Source of the DNA: Nocardioides sp. Soil774
GTDB taxonomy: Bacteria > Actinomycetota > Actinomycetes > Propionibacteriales > Nocardioidaceae
Assembly (NCBI RefSeq): GCF_001428125.1
Contig: NZ_LMSM01000010.1
Span: 186,001 to 250,000, forward strand
Direction: 5' to 3'
DNA: 64,000 nucleotides
Position 1 is the stretch's first letter. Each line of letters begins with the position of its first letter. Position numbers and translations under genes: made by a program. The notes below the pieces were generated by a model, which was given only the letters and a program-made list of their open reading frames with translations, was not told where the DNA came from and ran no database searches. Below are positions 40,763 through 49,970 of this stretch, in pieces.

Positions 40763-42009
40763 GGCTCACCCTCGGCCAAGCAGCGGAAGTCCGCTTAGGG
40801 CGGCAGCGCTCACCCAAGGACCACGAGGGTGACTCGATGGTGCCCTACCTGAGATCGGCGAACGTCGTGGATGGTGCACTGGATCTGTCCGACGTGAAAC
40901 ACATGAACTTCGAGGCAGAGGAACAGACGCTTTTCCGATTGGCTTCGGGCGACGTGCTAATGACGGAAGGTAGCGGCAGCCGCGAAACCGTCGGGACCTC
41001 TGCCGTCTGGGCTGACGAGATCAGTGGACCCGTGTGCTTTCAGAACACGCTGCTTCGTCTACGTCCACGCACGGGCATCACCGACGGTAGGTTCTTGGCG
41101 TGGTGGGCGCGGCATGCGCACGCGTCTGGCCAGATCGGTGCAGCGGCGACGGGTGCAAACATCCTGCACTTGGGATCTGATGGCCTAAAGCGACTGACAC
41201 TCTTTGTTCCGTCTCCTGAGGAGCAACAGCGGATCGCAGGCTTTCTGGACGGTAGGGTCGCGCGAATCGACGGCCTCATCGCGGCTCGTCGCGAGCAAAT
41301 CCGATTCGCGCGCGACGCGATGATGGCTGACTGGACAGAGCGCACTCGTGCGGTGGAATCACTGTTCCCCAATGTTCCGCTCCGTCGATTCCTCGTTTCG
41401 ATCGTGGACGGTCCCTTTGGGTCGTCCCTCACATCGAGCCATTATTCCGACACGGGGACACGGGTCATCCGGCTAGGCAACATCGGCGTCGCCACCTTCC
41501 GAGACCACGATCGGGCCTATATTTCGGCAACACATGCCTCTGCGTTGCTTGCGCATTCCGTTGCTCCTGGAGATCTCATCATGGCTGGGATGGGTGATGA
41601 TCGGTGGCCTCTCGGTCGATGCGCCATAGCGCCGGCGGACATCGGTCCGGCCATCGTTAAGGCCGATTGTTATCGGATTCGCCTTGACCCACGGATCAGC
41701 CATGAATTCGCTGCTGCGTTCCTTTCTAGCCCTCCTGCTGCTGCCCGAGCGGGATTGCTGGGACGAGGTGCCACGCGAGCACGCCTGAATACGGATGTCG
41801 CCAAGGCTTCAGAAATTTCTACCGCGGGCGAGTCAGAGCAGCGCGATTACGTCATGTCAGTCGGGGCCTTGCACGCTCGGTTCGCCAGCGCAGAGGCAAC
41901 ACTCGCGGCTTCTGTGCGCTTGCTCACCGAGTACAAGACCTCCCTCATCACGGCAGCCGTCACCGGCGAGCTCGACGTCACCACCGCCGGAAGTGGAATC
42001 CCCGCATGA
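40759..42009 (+). CDS. hsdS: type I restriction-modification specificity subunit
   Basis: 416 residues. Two target-recognition domains, each followed by a conserved helical spacer: TRD1 about 1-150, spacer 'PSPEEQQRIAGFLDGRVARI', TRD2 about 200-340 beginning 'VPLRRFLVSIVDGPFGSS', and the C-terminal spacer with 'LLTEYKTSLITAAVTGELDV'. The two TRDs read the two halves of a bipartite target. The gene is clearly less GC-rich than its neighbours, with A/T-ending codons frequent from about 40.8 to 41.9 kb, which fits recent exchange of specificity. ATGA overlaps on both sides keep it in one operon with hsdM and hsdR. Confidence 0.95.
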   Translation: MRLTLGQAAEVRLGRQRSPKDHEGDSMVPYLRSANVVDGALDLSDVKHMNFEAEEQTLFRLASGDVLMTEGSGSRETVGTSAVWADEISGPVCFQNTLLRLRPRTGITDGRFLAWWARHAHASGQIGAAATGANILHLGSDGLKRLTLFVPSPEEQQRIAGFLDGRVARIDGLIAARREQIRFARDAMMADWTERTRAVESLFPNVPLRRFLVSIVDGPFGSSLTSSHYSDTGTRVIRLGNIGVATFRDHDRAYISATHASALLAHSVAPGDLIMAGMGDDRWPLGRCAIAPADIGPAIVKADCYRIRLDPRISHEFAAAFLSSPPAAARAGLLGRGATRARLNTDVAKASEISTAGESEQRDYVMSVGALHARFASAEATLAASVRLLTEYKTSLITAAVTGELDVTTAGSGIPA

Positions 42010-44960
42010 GCGTCCACAACGAGGCGGCCTTCGAGTCAAACATCGAGGCACACCTCACCAGCGACGGCTGGCTCAAGCTCGACCCGAAGTCCTACGACAA
42101 GCAGCTCGGACTGTTCGGCGCGGAGCTCGTGGGGTACGTGCAGGACTCCCAGCCCAAGGAGTGGGAGCAGCTGGTCGCTCGGCACGGCGGTGAGCAGATG
42201 GCGACGTCCAAGTTCCTCAAGGTCGTGGCCGACGCGATTGACCACCGCGGCACGATCAGCGTCCTGCGGGGGACGGTGAAGGACTCCGGCGTCACCGTGC
42301 GGATGTGCTGGTCGAGGCCGGCCAACAACCTGACCCCCGAGCTTGCCGAGCGCTACGCGGCCAATCGGTGCGGCGTCGTGCGGCAGTTGCACCACTCGGA
42401 GTCCAACCCGGGCGACTCGCTCGACCTGGCACTGGTGGTCAACGGGATCCCGGTGGCGACAGCGGAGCTGAAGAACCCGCTCACGCATCAGACGATCGAG
42501 CACGCGATGGCGCAGTACCGCACGGATCGCAACCCGCACGACTTGATCTTCGCCAAGCGCACGCTCGTGCACTTCGCGGTGGACCCGCACCGGGTCGCGA
42601 TGACGACCAAGCTGGACCGCGAGCAGACCAGGTTCCTCCCCTTCAACACCGGCTCCAACGGGCCGGGGCGGCCCGGCGCGGCCGGAAACCCGGCCGGCAA
42701 CGGCTACCAGACGGCGTACCTGTGGGAGCAGGTCTGGCAGCGCGACGCCTGGCTCGACCTGATGCACTCGTTCGTGCACGCCCACGACGGCGGCACGCTG
42801 TTCCCGCGTTTCCACCAGTGGCACGCGGTGCGCACGATCCTGTCGGCGACGACGGCCGACGGCCCGGGCGCCGATCGTCTCGTGCAGCACTCGGCCGGTT
42901 CGGGCAAGTCCAACACGATCGCCTGGACGGCTCACTCGTTGTCGCGTCTGCATGGCGACGACGACGCGCCGATCTTCGACAAGGTCGTCGTGATCACCGA
43001 TCGCCGCGTGCTCGACCGACAGCTCCAGGAGACCGTGGCAGGTCTCGACCACACGCCGGGCACGATCGTCCGGGTCGACCAGCACTCCAGCCAGCTCAAG
43101 GAGGCGCTCGAGGGCAACGCCGCGCGCGTCATCATCACCACTCTCCAGAAGTTCCCCGTCATCGCGGAGACGGCGAACGCCGTGATGGGTCGCCGGTTCG
43201 CCGTCATCGTGGACGAGGCCCACTCGTCGACGACAGGGGATGCGGTCAAGAAGCTCAAGAAGGTGCTCGGGGGCGGGCTCGCCGAGGCTGAGGCGGCCGA
43301 GGAGGAGACCGAGACCGCGCCAGAGGAGGACGCGCTGCTGGCGAGCGCTCGGGCGCGCGGAAAGCAGCAGAACCTGTCCTTCTTCGCCTTCACCGCCACA
43401 CCCAAGCCGAAGACCCTGGAGACGTTCGGGCACCTGGACGCCGACGGGCACAAGCGGCCCTTCCACACGTACTCGATGCGTCAGGCCATCGACGAGGGCT
43501 TCATCCTCGACGTCCTGGCCAGCTACACGACGTACTCGACCTACTACAAGCTCGCCAACTCGCACCCGAAGAACGACCCCGAGATGGACGCGGGAAAGGC
43601 CAAGGCGGCGCTGGCCCGCTTCGTGTCGCTGCATCCCTACCAGCTCGAGGCGAAGGCCGAAGTGATCGTCGAGCACTTCCGCCAGAAGACCGCGGCGAAG
43701 CTCGACGGCAACGCGAAGGCGATGGTGGTGACGCGCTCCCGACTGCACGCCGTGCGCACCAAGCAGGCACTCGACTCCTACATCGAGCGCAAGGGCTACG
43801 ACCAGGGCAGCGCAGCGCTCCGAGTCCTGGTCGCATTCTCGGGGACCGTGTCCGATCCCGAAGCCCCCGACCTGGAGTTCACTGAAGCGGGCATGAACGG
43901 ATTCGGCGAGGGGCAACTGCCGACGAGGTTCCGCGAGGACGGGTACCAGGTCCTGGTGGTGGCCGAGAAGTACCAGACCGGCTTCGACGAGCCCTTGCTC
44001 CACACGATGTACGTCGACAAGAAGCTGGCCGGGGTGAAGGCGGTGCAGACGCTGTCACGCCTGAACCGCACCCACCCGGGCAAGGAGGACACCTTCGTCC
44101 TCGACTTCGCCAACAGCGCCGAGGAGATCCAGGACGCGTTCGAGCCGTTCTACGAGGAGTCGTTCGCGGCCCCCACGGATCCGAACGTCCTCTACACAAT
44201 GGAGCACGACCTGCTCGCCGCCGGAGTCTTGTCGTCAGCGGAGATGGCTGCAGCCGTAGCAGCGCTGCTGTCCGAAGACCCGACCCAGCAGTCGGTGATC
44301 TACGACAACCTCACATCGGCCGTGGGTCGGTTCGCTCAGCTCGACGAGGAAGCGGCGGACGAGTTCCGCTCCACGCTCAACGGCTACTGCCGTGCGTACG
44401 CCTTCGTCGCGCAGGTGATGCCATGGACCGATCCCGATCTCGAGCGGCTCTTCCTCTACGGCAAGGCACTGCTCACCGAGCTGCCGACGGGCGACACCGA
44501 CCCCATGCCCCAGCTCAGCAAGTCAGTGCAGCTCACGCACCTGCGGATGTCGGTGTCGGGCGATCACGCGATCGAGCTGACGGCTGCCGACGAGGCGGGG
44601 GTCGCGCTCCCCGGCGAGGGGAAGGGCAAGCAGGTCGAGCCGATCCTCGACAAGCTCTCCGCGCTCATCTCTGCAATGAACGAGAAGTACGGCGCCGACC
44701 TGGGTGACGCCGACAAGGTCTGGGTGGACCAGCAGTGGGTGGTCGTCAAGGACGACGATGAGATGCGGGACGTCGCCCTGCACAACGACCGCAGCCAGTA
44801 CGAGCTGGTGCTGGCCGAGAAGATCAAGCAGTTCCTGGTGGAGCGGCACGACAAGAACGGGCATCTCTTCGACCTGTTCTTCGCCAATCCGGACTTCCAG
44901 ACCATGATGCTCAGCTATCTCGCTGGCACCTACGACGAGTTCCGGTCCGAGGCCGGATAA
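42006..44960 (+). CDS. hsdR: type I restriction endonuclease/translocase subunit
   Basis: 984 residues. N-terminal nuclease domain with the 'NSGDSLDLALVVNG'-like region rendered here as 'NPGDSLDLALVVNGIPVATA' and 'ELKNPLT' (the D...ExK nuclease core), then superfamily 2 translocase motifs: Walker A 'HSAGSGKSNTIAW' at about 295-305, DEAH 'VIVDEAHSS' near 400, motif III 'FFAFTATPKPKTLE' near 463, and later 'YQTGFDEPLLHTMYVDKKL' and 'QTLSRLNRTHPGK'. Pumps unmodified DNA and cuts on collision. Intact by length. Fifteen bases separate it from the DUF262 gene. Confidence 0.95.
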   Translation: MSVHNEAAFESNIEAHLTSDGWLKLDPKSYDKQLGLFGAELVGYVQDSQPKEWEQLVARHGGEQMATSKFLKVVADAIDHRGTISVLRGTVKDSGVTVRMCWSRPANNLTPELAERYAANRCGVVRQLHHSESNPGDSLDLALVVNGIPVATAELKNPLTHQTIEHAMAQYRTDRNPHDLIFAKRTLVHFAVDPHRVAMTTKLDREQTRFLPFNTGSNGPGRPGAAGNPAGNGYQTAYLWEQVWQRDAWLDLMHSFVHAHDGGTLFPRFHQWHAVRTILSATTADGPGADRLVQHSAGSGKSNTIAWTAHSLSRLHGDDDAPIFDKVVVITDRRVLDRQLQETVAGLDHTPGTIVRVDQHSSQLKEALEGNAARVIITTLQKFPVIAETANAVMGRRFAVIVDEAHSSTTGDAVKKLKKVLGGGLAEAEAAEEETETAPEEDALLASARARGKQQNLSFFAFTATPKPKTLETFGHLDADGHKRPFHTYSMRQAIDEGFILDVLASYTTYSTYYKLANSHPKNDPEMDAGKAKAALARFVSLHPYQLEAKAEVIVEHFRQKTAAKLDGNAKAMVVTRSRLHAVRTKQALDSYIERKGYDQGSAALRVLVAFSGTVSDPEAPDLEFTEAGMNGFGEGQLPTRFREDGYQVLVVAEKYQTGFDEPLLHTMYVDKKLAGVKAVQTLSRLNRTHPGKEDTFVLDFANSAEEIQDAFEPFYEESFAAPTDPNVLYTMEHDLLAAGVLSSAEMAAAVAALLSEDPTQQSVIYDNLTSAVGRFAQLDEEAADEFRSTLNGYCRAYAFVAQVMPWTDPDLERLFLYGKALLTELPTGDTDPMPQLSKSVQLTHLRMSVSGDHAIELTAADEAGVALPGEGKGKQVEPILDKLSALISAMNEKYGADLGDADKVWVDQQWVVVKDDDEMRDVALHNDRSQYELVLAEKIKQFLVERHDKNGHLFDLFFANPDFQTMMLSYLAGTYDEFRSEAG

Positions 44961-44975
44961 ACGGGGGATCGCACC

Positions 44976-46676
44976 ATGACATCGTTCGACACGGACAAGA
45001 AACACCTCACCTTTCTGCTCGACCAGATCGACAACCGCGACCTCGCGCTGCCCGACTTCCAGCGTGACTTCGTGTGGAAGCCGGGGGAGACGCGGGAGCT
45101 GGTGCGATCCGTCATGCAGTCCTTCCCAGCAGGAACGATCCTGTTGATGCAGGGAGGTGCCAAGCACTTCAAACCGAGACCGTTCTCCGAGGCGGCGGCA
45201 CTCACTGGAGTCGAGCCCTCCTTCTTGGCCCTCGATGGGCAGCAGCGACTGACGTCGCTGAGCTTGGCCTTCAGTGGGCGGGGGGACTACCGCTACTTCC
45301 TGCATATCCAGGAATTGCTGGACGGAGAGGACCTGGACGAAGCGATCGAGGTGTACCACCACTCGCGTCAGGGGGCGTGGCGCGACATCAAGGGCCAAGC
45401 GCGAGACCTCGCACTGCCGATGTCGCGACTGCGTGACTTCGCGAACTGGCGCGACGATGTGATCGACGAGCGTGAGCTGCTGTTCCCCACCGAGGACAGC
45501 AAGGACCTCAAGCGCAAGCTGAACGAAATCGAGACGACGTACATTGCTCCGGTCCTGCAGTATCAGTTCCCGGTCACGACACTGAACCGGCACACGAGCC
45601 TCGACGCCGTATGCACGATTTTCGAGACGTTGAACCGAACCGGCGTGAAGCTCAGCGTTTTTGACCTGCTGGTGGCGCGAGGTTATGCCCAAGGAGTCGA
45701 GCTGCGCGGCCTGCTGGAGCAGGCGCGCGCGGACCACCCGATCCTGGACGAGTTCAGCATCGACCCGTATTACCTGCTCCAGGTGGTCGCGGTGTGGGTG
45801 CGGGGCAACCCCACGCGGAGCACCGTCCTGGGACTCGACGTGAAGAACGACGTCGAGCCCCGCTGGGACGAGGCGGCGAGCAACATCGGTGCGGTGCTGC
45901 ACATGCTTCAGGCGGAGTGCGGGGTCCTGACCAAGAAGTACTTTCCCTATCGCACGATGCTTCTGACCCTTGCCGCTGCGTGGTCGGAGGTGACGGCCGT
46001 GACCGGACCCGAGGTGGCGGCGCGTCGCGACAAGCTCAAGCGCTGGTTCTGGTGCGCGACGTTCGCTCAACGCTACGAGACTCAGGGCAACAGCCGGACG
46101 TCCAACGACGTCCCCGAGCTGCGGGCGTGGCTGACCGGCGCGGGTGGTGCACCTGAGGTCGTCAACGATGGCGAGCTGCGAACCTTCCGTGCGGTGAATA
46201 ACAACACCCAGGCCCTGTACTCGGCGGCGATCGCCCTGTCCCTCCGGAACCACCCCCTCGACTTCCACCAAGGGAAGCCGCTCACGGCCACGCGGATCGT
46301 CGCGGACCAGATCGACGATCACCACGTGTTCCCGCAGGCATACTTGGGCTCGGCGTATCCCAAGGCGCTCAAGGACTCGGTGCTGAACCGCACCCTCATC
46401 GATAGAGCCACCAACATCCGCATCCAGCACAAGGCGCCATCGACGTATCTCGGTGACATGGAGAAGGCGCTGGGCGCGCAACTGCTGGAGAGGGTTCTGG
46501 AGAGCCACGGCCTGCCCGCGGACGCTCAGGGTTCGCTGCTGTCGGACGACTTCGAGGCGTTCCTGACCTGGCGCGAGCAGCACCTGCACGAGCAGATCCG
46601 ACTCGTGACCGGCTGGAGTGCGCCAGTGCCAGCCGCTACGGACTCATCTAGTTCTTCTGCGCGGGAAGGAGTTTGA
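44976..46676 (+). CDS. DUF262 (GmrS-like) and HNH nuclease protein
   Basis: 566 residues. The N-terminal DUF262/ParB-like domain has 'RDLALPDFQRDFVWKPGE' and the defining 'FLALDGQQRLTSLSLAF' with DGQQR at about 87; in GmrSD and SspE-type proteins this motif binds and splits NTP. The C-terminal part has an HNH-type nuclease region: 'DDHHVFPQAYLGS' at about 447 and 'NRTLIDRATNIRIQHKAPSTYL'. In related systems the pair forms a type IV restriction enzyme or a nuclease acting on modified or invading DNA. Here it lies directly behind hsdR and two bases before the next gene, so it is an added module of the island. Partners and trigger are unknown. Confidence 0.88.
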   Translation: MTSFDTDKKHLTFLLDQIDNRDLALPDFQRDFVWKPGETRELVRSVMQSFPAGTILLMQGGAKHFKPRPFSEAAALTGVEPSFLALDGQQRLTSLSLAFSGRGDYRYFLHIQELLDGEDLDEAIEVYHHSRQGAWRDIKGQARDLALPMSRLRDFANWRDDVIDERELLFPTEDSKDLKRKLNEIETTYIAPVLQYQFPVTTLNRHTSLDAVCTIFETLNRTGVKLSVFDLLVARGYAQGVELRGLLEQARADHPILDEFSIDPYYLLQVVAVWVRGNPTRSTVLGLDVKNDVEPRWDEAASNIGAVLHMLQAECGVLTKKYFPYRTMLLTLAAAWSEVTAVTGPEVAARRDKLKRWFWCATFAQRYETQGNSRTSNDVPELRAWLTGAGGAPEVVNDGELRTFRAVNNNTQALYSAAIALSLRNHPLDFHQGKPLTATRIVADQIDDHHVFPQAYLGSAYPKALKDSVLNRTLIDRATNIRIQHKAPSTYLGDMEKALGAQLLERVLESHGLPADAQGSLLSDDFEAFLTWREQHLHEQIRLVTGWSAPVPAATDSSSSSAREGV

Positions 46677-46678
46677 CG

Positions 46679-47308
46679 ATGCCCACCAAGAAGAAGCACC
46701 TCGTAGGTGCCTACGGGCTGTTCTGGGAGCGAGAACTTGTCGATTGGAATCCCGGACCAGGCAAGCAATGGCAGATGCTCGGAGCAATCGGGTCCAACCG
46801 CGGGACGCTGAAGGTCTGCGACTTCCGGAAGGCTCGAGGCATCTACATGCTGCTCAACGACTACGGACCGACCTACGTCGGGCTCGCTCGCGGGAAGCAG
46901 GGCTTCGGTCAACGCCTGCGTGTTCACACGCTGCCTCAGACCAAGCAGCCAAAGGAACTACGGCACGCGCCCAAGGACTGGACCCGTTTTTCGTGGTTCG
47001 CCTTCGACGACGTGACACCGAACAGGGACGCCTACGACCCGTGGGTGTCCGTCGACCTGCGTGACGAGAACTCGCGAGCGATCACAGTCGATGGTGCGGT
47101 TCGTGAGCTCGAAGCACTCCTCATTTCGGTGCTTGGCATCAAGGCGCAAAACCAGATGAGACCGCTGCAAGGGGAGCGCTGGCGCCAAGTCGTGAAGGAG
47201 GACTGCTACAAGGGCGGCGCGCTCACCAAGGTCGCGCCTCAGAGCCTGATCACCACTCCGTCGCTGGCACAGGCTTTGGTCGAACTGAGTCACGTACCGC
47301 GTGCCTGA
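46679..47308 (+). CDS. GIY-YIG-like nuclease domain protein
   Basis: 209 residues. The stretch 'ARGIYMLLNDYGPTYVGLAR' (residues about 52-71) gives the GIY and YVG strands of the GIY-YIG nuclease fold; the Arg in 'GFGQRLRVHT' and the Glu in 'VRELEALLISVLG' are in the right places for catalytic Arg and metal-binding Glu. No zinc finger or other DNA-binding domain is evident. ATG at 46679 is chosen over TTG 46673 because AAGGAG ends seven bases before it. It begins two bases after the DUF262 stop and is the last gene of the five-gene operon; its stop abuts the stop of the convergent kinase gene. Confidence 0.75.
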   Translation: MPTKKKHLVGAYGLFWERELVDWNPGPGKQWQMLGAIGSNRGTLKVCDFRKARGIYMLLNDYGPTYVGLARGKQGFGQRLRVHTLPQTKQPKELRHAPKDWTRFSWFAFDDVTPNRDAYDPWVSVDLRDENSRAITVDGAVRELEALLISVLGIKAQNQMRPLQGERWRQVVKEDCYKGGALTKVAPQSLITTPSLAQALVELSHVPRA

Positions 47309-47815
47309 TCATTGGATGCGCGGGACCTCGATCGCGGCAAGGCGCACGATCTCGCTCACGACGACCTCGAGCGGTCGGGTAGCGTCCACCGCCACGCCGT
47401 CCGGCACGTCCTCCTGCGTCTCGTGCACCCGCAGGACGAGCGCGCGCTGCTCCGGCGTCGCACCGAACTCGTCGGCCGGACGCTCGTCCAGCCGTCGCTC
47501 GAGCGTGGCCCGGTCGACCTGGAGGACGAGGACGCCGTCGAGGAGGTCGACGAAGCGGGCGTGGTTGCGCGAGCCGCCGCAGAAGAACGTGACCGGTTCG
47601 GAGCGGTCCCCGACGATGGCGCGCACCCGGTCGAGGTCCCAGATGTGGTTCTCGTGAGCGACGGTGCCGGTCGGAAGGCCGGTCACCGGGTCGCCCTGGT
47701 AGGCGAGGTCGGTGTCGCCGTTGACGGCGTGGAAGCCGCGGCGCCGCAGCTCGTGGCACACGGACGTCTTTCCAGTCCCCGACACACCCTCGACCAGGAA
47801 GTTGCGCACACCCAT
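47309..47815 (-). CDS. P-loop nucleoside/nucleotide kinase-like protein
   Basis: 168 residues. Walker A 'LVEGVSGTGKTSVCHELRRR' at the N-terminus, then 'FHAVNGDTDLAYQG' and a lid-like region 'LERRLDERPADEFG'. It resembles small AAA_18/adenylate-kinase-like ATPases such as the shikimate/gluconate kinase group without their substrate motifs, so the substrate is unknown. CATGAT lies six bases before the ATG. Ends exactly where the GIY-YIG gene ends, on the opposite strand, and marks the edge of the defence island. Confidence 0.8.
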   Translation of the reverse strand: MGVRNFLVEGVSGTGKTSVCHELRRRGFHAVNGDTDLAYQGDPVTGLPTGTVAHENHIWDLDRVRAIVGDRSEPVTFFCGGSRNHARFVDLLDGVLVLQVDRATLERRLDERPADEFGATPEQRALVLRVHETQEDVPDGVAVDATRPLEVVVSEIVRLAAIEVPRIQ

Positions 47816-47889
47816 CGCTCAATCATGGCGCACCCGACTCATCCTCCCGACGGATCCGCTCCGCGGCAGTGCCCCCTAGCCTTCGGGAC

Positions 47890-48771
47890 ATGCTGGAGAT
47901 CCGGGAGCTCACCAGGCGCTTCGGCGACCACACGGCCGTCGACCGCGTGTCGTTCGAGGTGCCCGACGGGTTGATGACCGGCTTCGTGGGCGCTAACGGG
48001 GCGGGGAAGACCACCACCATGCGGATGGTGATGGGCGTCCTCGGCATCGACGGGGGAGAGGTGCTGTGGCACGGCCGGCCGATCACGCGGCTCGACCGGC
48101 GCGCCTTCGGCTACATGCCGGAGGAGCGCGGCCTCTACCCCAAGCAGCCGGTGCTCGACCAGCTCGTCTACCTCGCCCAGCTCAAGGGCATGGCGCGGGC
48201 CGCGGCGCGCGCCCGCGTGCTCGAGCTGCTGGAGCGCTTCGGGCTCGCCGACCGTGCGCGCGACCACGTCGAGAAGCTCTCGCTGGGCAACCAGCAGCGG
48301 GCGCAGATCATCGCCTCCGTGCTGCCGACCCCGGCCGCGCTGGTGCTCGACGAGCCCTTCTCCGGGCTCGATCCGGTGGCGGTCGATTCCATGGTCGACC
48401 TGTTGCGCGAGCACACCCGCGAGGGCGTCCCGGTGCTGTTCTCGAGCCACCAGCTCGACCTCGTCGAGCGCGTGTGCGACCGGCTGGTCGTGCTGGCCCG
48501 CGGACGTTGCGTGGCCGCAGGGACGGTCACGGAGCTGCGCGAGACGGGAGTGCCGCGGTTCCGCCTGGTCGTCGGCGGCGACGCCGGCTGGGTCCGCGAC
48601 CAGCGCGGGCTCGCGGTGCTCGACCTCGACGGCTCCACCGCCCTCGTGGAGGTGCGCGAGCCGGGCGCCGAGCAGCACGTCCTCGCCGAGGCCACCCGTC
48701 GCGGCGACGTGCACGAGTTCGTCCGGGTGCGCCCGGCCCTGAGCGAGATCTACCGGGAGGCCACCGCATGA
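47890..48771 (+). CDS. ABC exporter ATP-binding protein (NatA-like)
   Basis: 293 residues. Walker A 'GFVGANGAGKTTTMRMVMG', Q-loop region 'FGYMPEERGLYPKQPVLDQL', signature 'KLSLGNQQRAQIIASVL', Walker B 'ALVLDEPFSGLDPVAVDSM', H-loop 'VLFSSHQLDLVERVCD'. The C-terminal extension is typical of NatA and drug/antibiotic exporters (DRA family). ATG at 47890 is preferred to 47869 because TAGCCT ends seven bases before it and homology starts there. It overlaps its membrane partner by four bases. Confidence 0.92.
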   Translation: MLEIRELTRRFGDHTAVDRVSFEVPDGLMTGFVGANGAGKTTTMRMVMGVLGIDGGEVLWHGRPITRLDRRAFGYMPEERGLYPKQPVLDQLVYLAQLKGMARAAARARVLELLERFGLADRARDHVEKLSLGNQQRAQIIASVLPTPAALVLDEPFSGLDPVAVDSMVDLLREHTREGVPVLFSSHQLDLVERVCDRLVVLARGRCVAAGTVTELRETGVPRFRLVVGGDAGWVRDQRGLAVLDLDGSTALVEVREPGAEQHVLAEATRRGDVHEFVRVRPALSEIYREATA

Positions 48772-49949
48772 GCACGCTGCACAACCCCCGACGGGCCTGG
48801 CTGCTCGTCACGCGGCGCGAGCTCGTCTCCCGCATCACCGACCGGACCTTCCTCGTCGGCACGGTCCTGATGGTCGCGATGCTCGTCGGCTTCATCGGGT
48901 TCACCGCCTGGCAGGACGAGCGGACCGACCGGGCCGTCCTCGGGGCGACGCCGGACGCGGTCGAGATGGCCCGGGCGATCACCGACGCCGCGCCGCAGGT
49001 CGACGACAAGCTCGCGGTGCGCATGGTGGAGCTCGACGACGAATCAGCGGCCCGTGCCGCGCTCGAGGACGACGAGGTCGACGCCTGGCTGCACCCGGTC
49101 GACGGCGGCTGGGTGCTGACCTCGGAGTCGAGCGAGCAGGACGCGCTGACCGCGGCCGCGCGCGTCGTCGTACGCCAGGTGGTGGTGGCCGGCAACGCCG
49201 CGAGCGCCGGCACGACGATCGAGACCCTCGAGGCGGGCAGCGCCGTCACGACCGACTTCCTGCGCGGCGACGCGGAGCGGGCTGCGGTGGCTGAGGCCGT
49301 CGGCTTCGTGTTCGTCTTCCTGTTCTATCTCGCCGCCCTGGTCTTCGGCATGCAGCTGGCCTCCTCGGTCATCGAGGAGAAGCAGAGCCGCATCGTGGAG
49401 ATCATCGCCGCCGCCATCCCGCTGCGGCACCTGCTGGCCGGCAAGGTGCTGGGCAACACCGCGCTGGCGCTCCTCCAGCTACTGGTCTACCTCGTCGTCG
49501 GCCTCGTGGGGCTGTCCTTCACCTCCTACCGGTCCTACGTGCCGGAGCTGTCCGGGCCGGCCGTGTGGTTCCTCGCCTTCTTCCTGGCCGGCTTCATCGC
49601 GCTCGCCTGCCTGTGGGCCGTCGCCGGGTCGCTCGCCTCGCGCACCGAGGACCTGCAGGCCACCTCGACGCCGCTGACGATGCTGATGCTCGTGATGTTC
49701 TTCGGCGGCGTCTCGCTCGACGGGCGAGGGCAGGTCGTCGCCTCGTTCGTGCCCCCGGTGTCGGCCGTCGTGATGCCGAAGCGGATCCTCGCCGGTGGGG
49801 TCGAGTGGTGGGAGCCGCTGCTGGCGCTCGGCCTGCTCGCGGCGTTCGCGCTCGCCACGGTGTGGATCGGCGAGCGGCTCTACCGACGGGCGCTGCTCCA
49901 GACCGGTGGTCGGGTCAGCCTGCGGCAGGCGTGGTCCGCGGCTGAGTGA
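48768..49949 (+). CDS. ABC exporter permease (NatB/ABC2 type)
   Basis: 393 residues: one N-terminal membrane segment ('TFLVGTVLMVAMLVGFIGFTA'), a long extracytoplasmic loop of ~130 residues, then five or more segments ('GFVFVFLFYLAALVFGMQLA', 'LLQLLVYLVVGLVGLSF', 'AVWFLAFFLAGFIALACLWA'). 'SVIEEKQSRIVEIIAAAIP' is the conserved NatB coupling motif. Forms an exporter with the ATPase encoded just upstream (ATGA overlap). NatAB extrudes Na+; other members export drugs, so the substrate is open. Confidence 0.9.
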   Translation: MSTLHNPRRAWLLVTRRELVSRITDRTFLVGTVLMVAMLVGFIGFTAWQDERTDRAVLGATPDAVEMARAITDAAPQVDDKLAVRMVELDDESAARAALEDDEVDAWLHPVDGGWVLTSESSEQDALTAAARVVVRQVVVAGNAASAGTTIETLEAGSAVTTDFLRGDAERAAVAEAVGFVFVFLFYLAALVFGMQLASSVIEEKQSRIVEIIAAAIPLRHLLAGKVLGNTALALLQLLVYLVVGLVGLSFTSYRSYVPELSGPAVWFLAFFLAGFIALACLWAVAGSLASRTEDLQATSTPLTMLMLVMFFGGVSLDGRGQVVASFVPPVSAVVMPKRILAGGVEWWEPLLALGLLAAFALATVWIGERLYRRALLQTGGRVSLRQAWSAAE

Positions 49950-49970
49950 ACGTCCGGCTCGTGACCTGGC

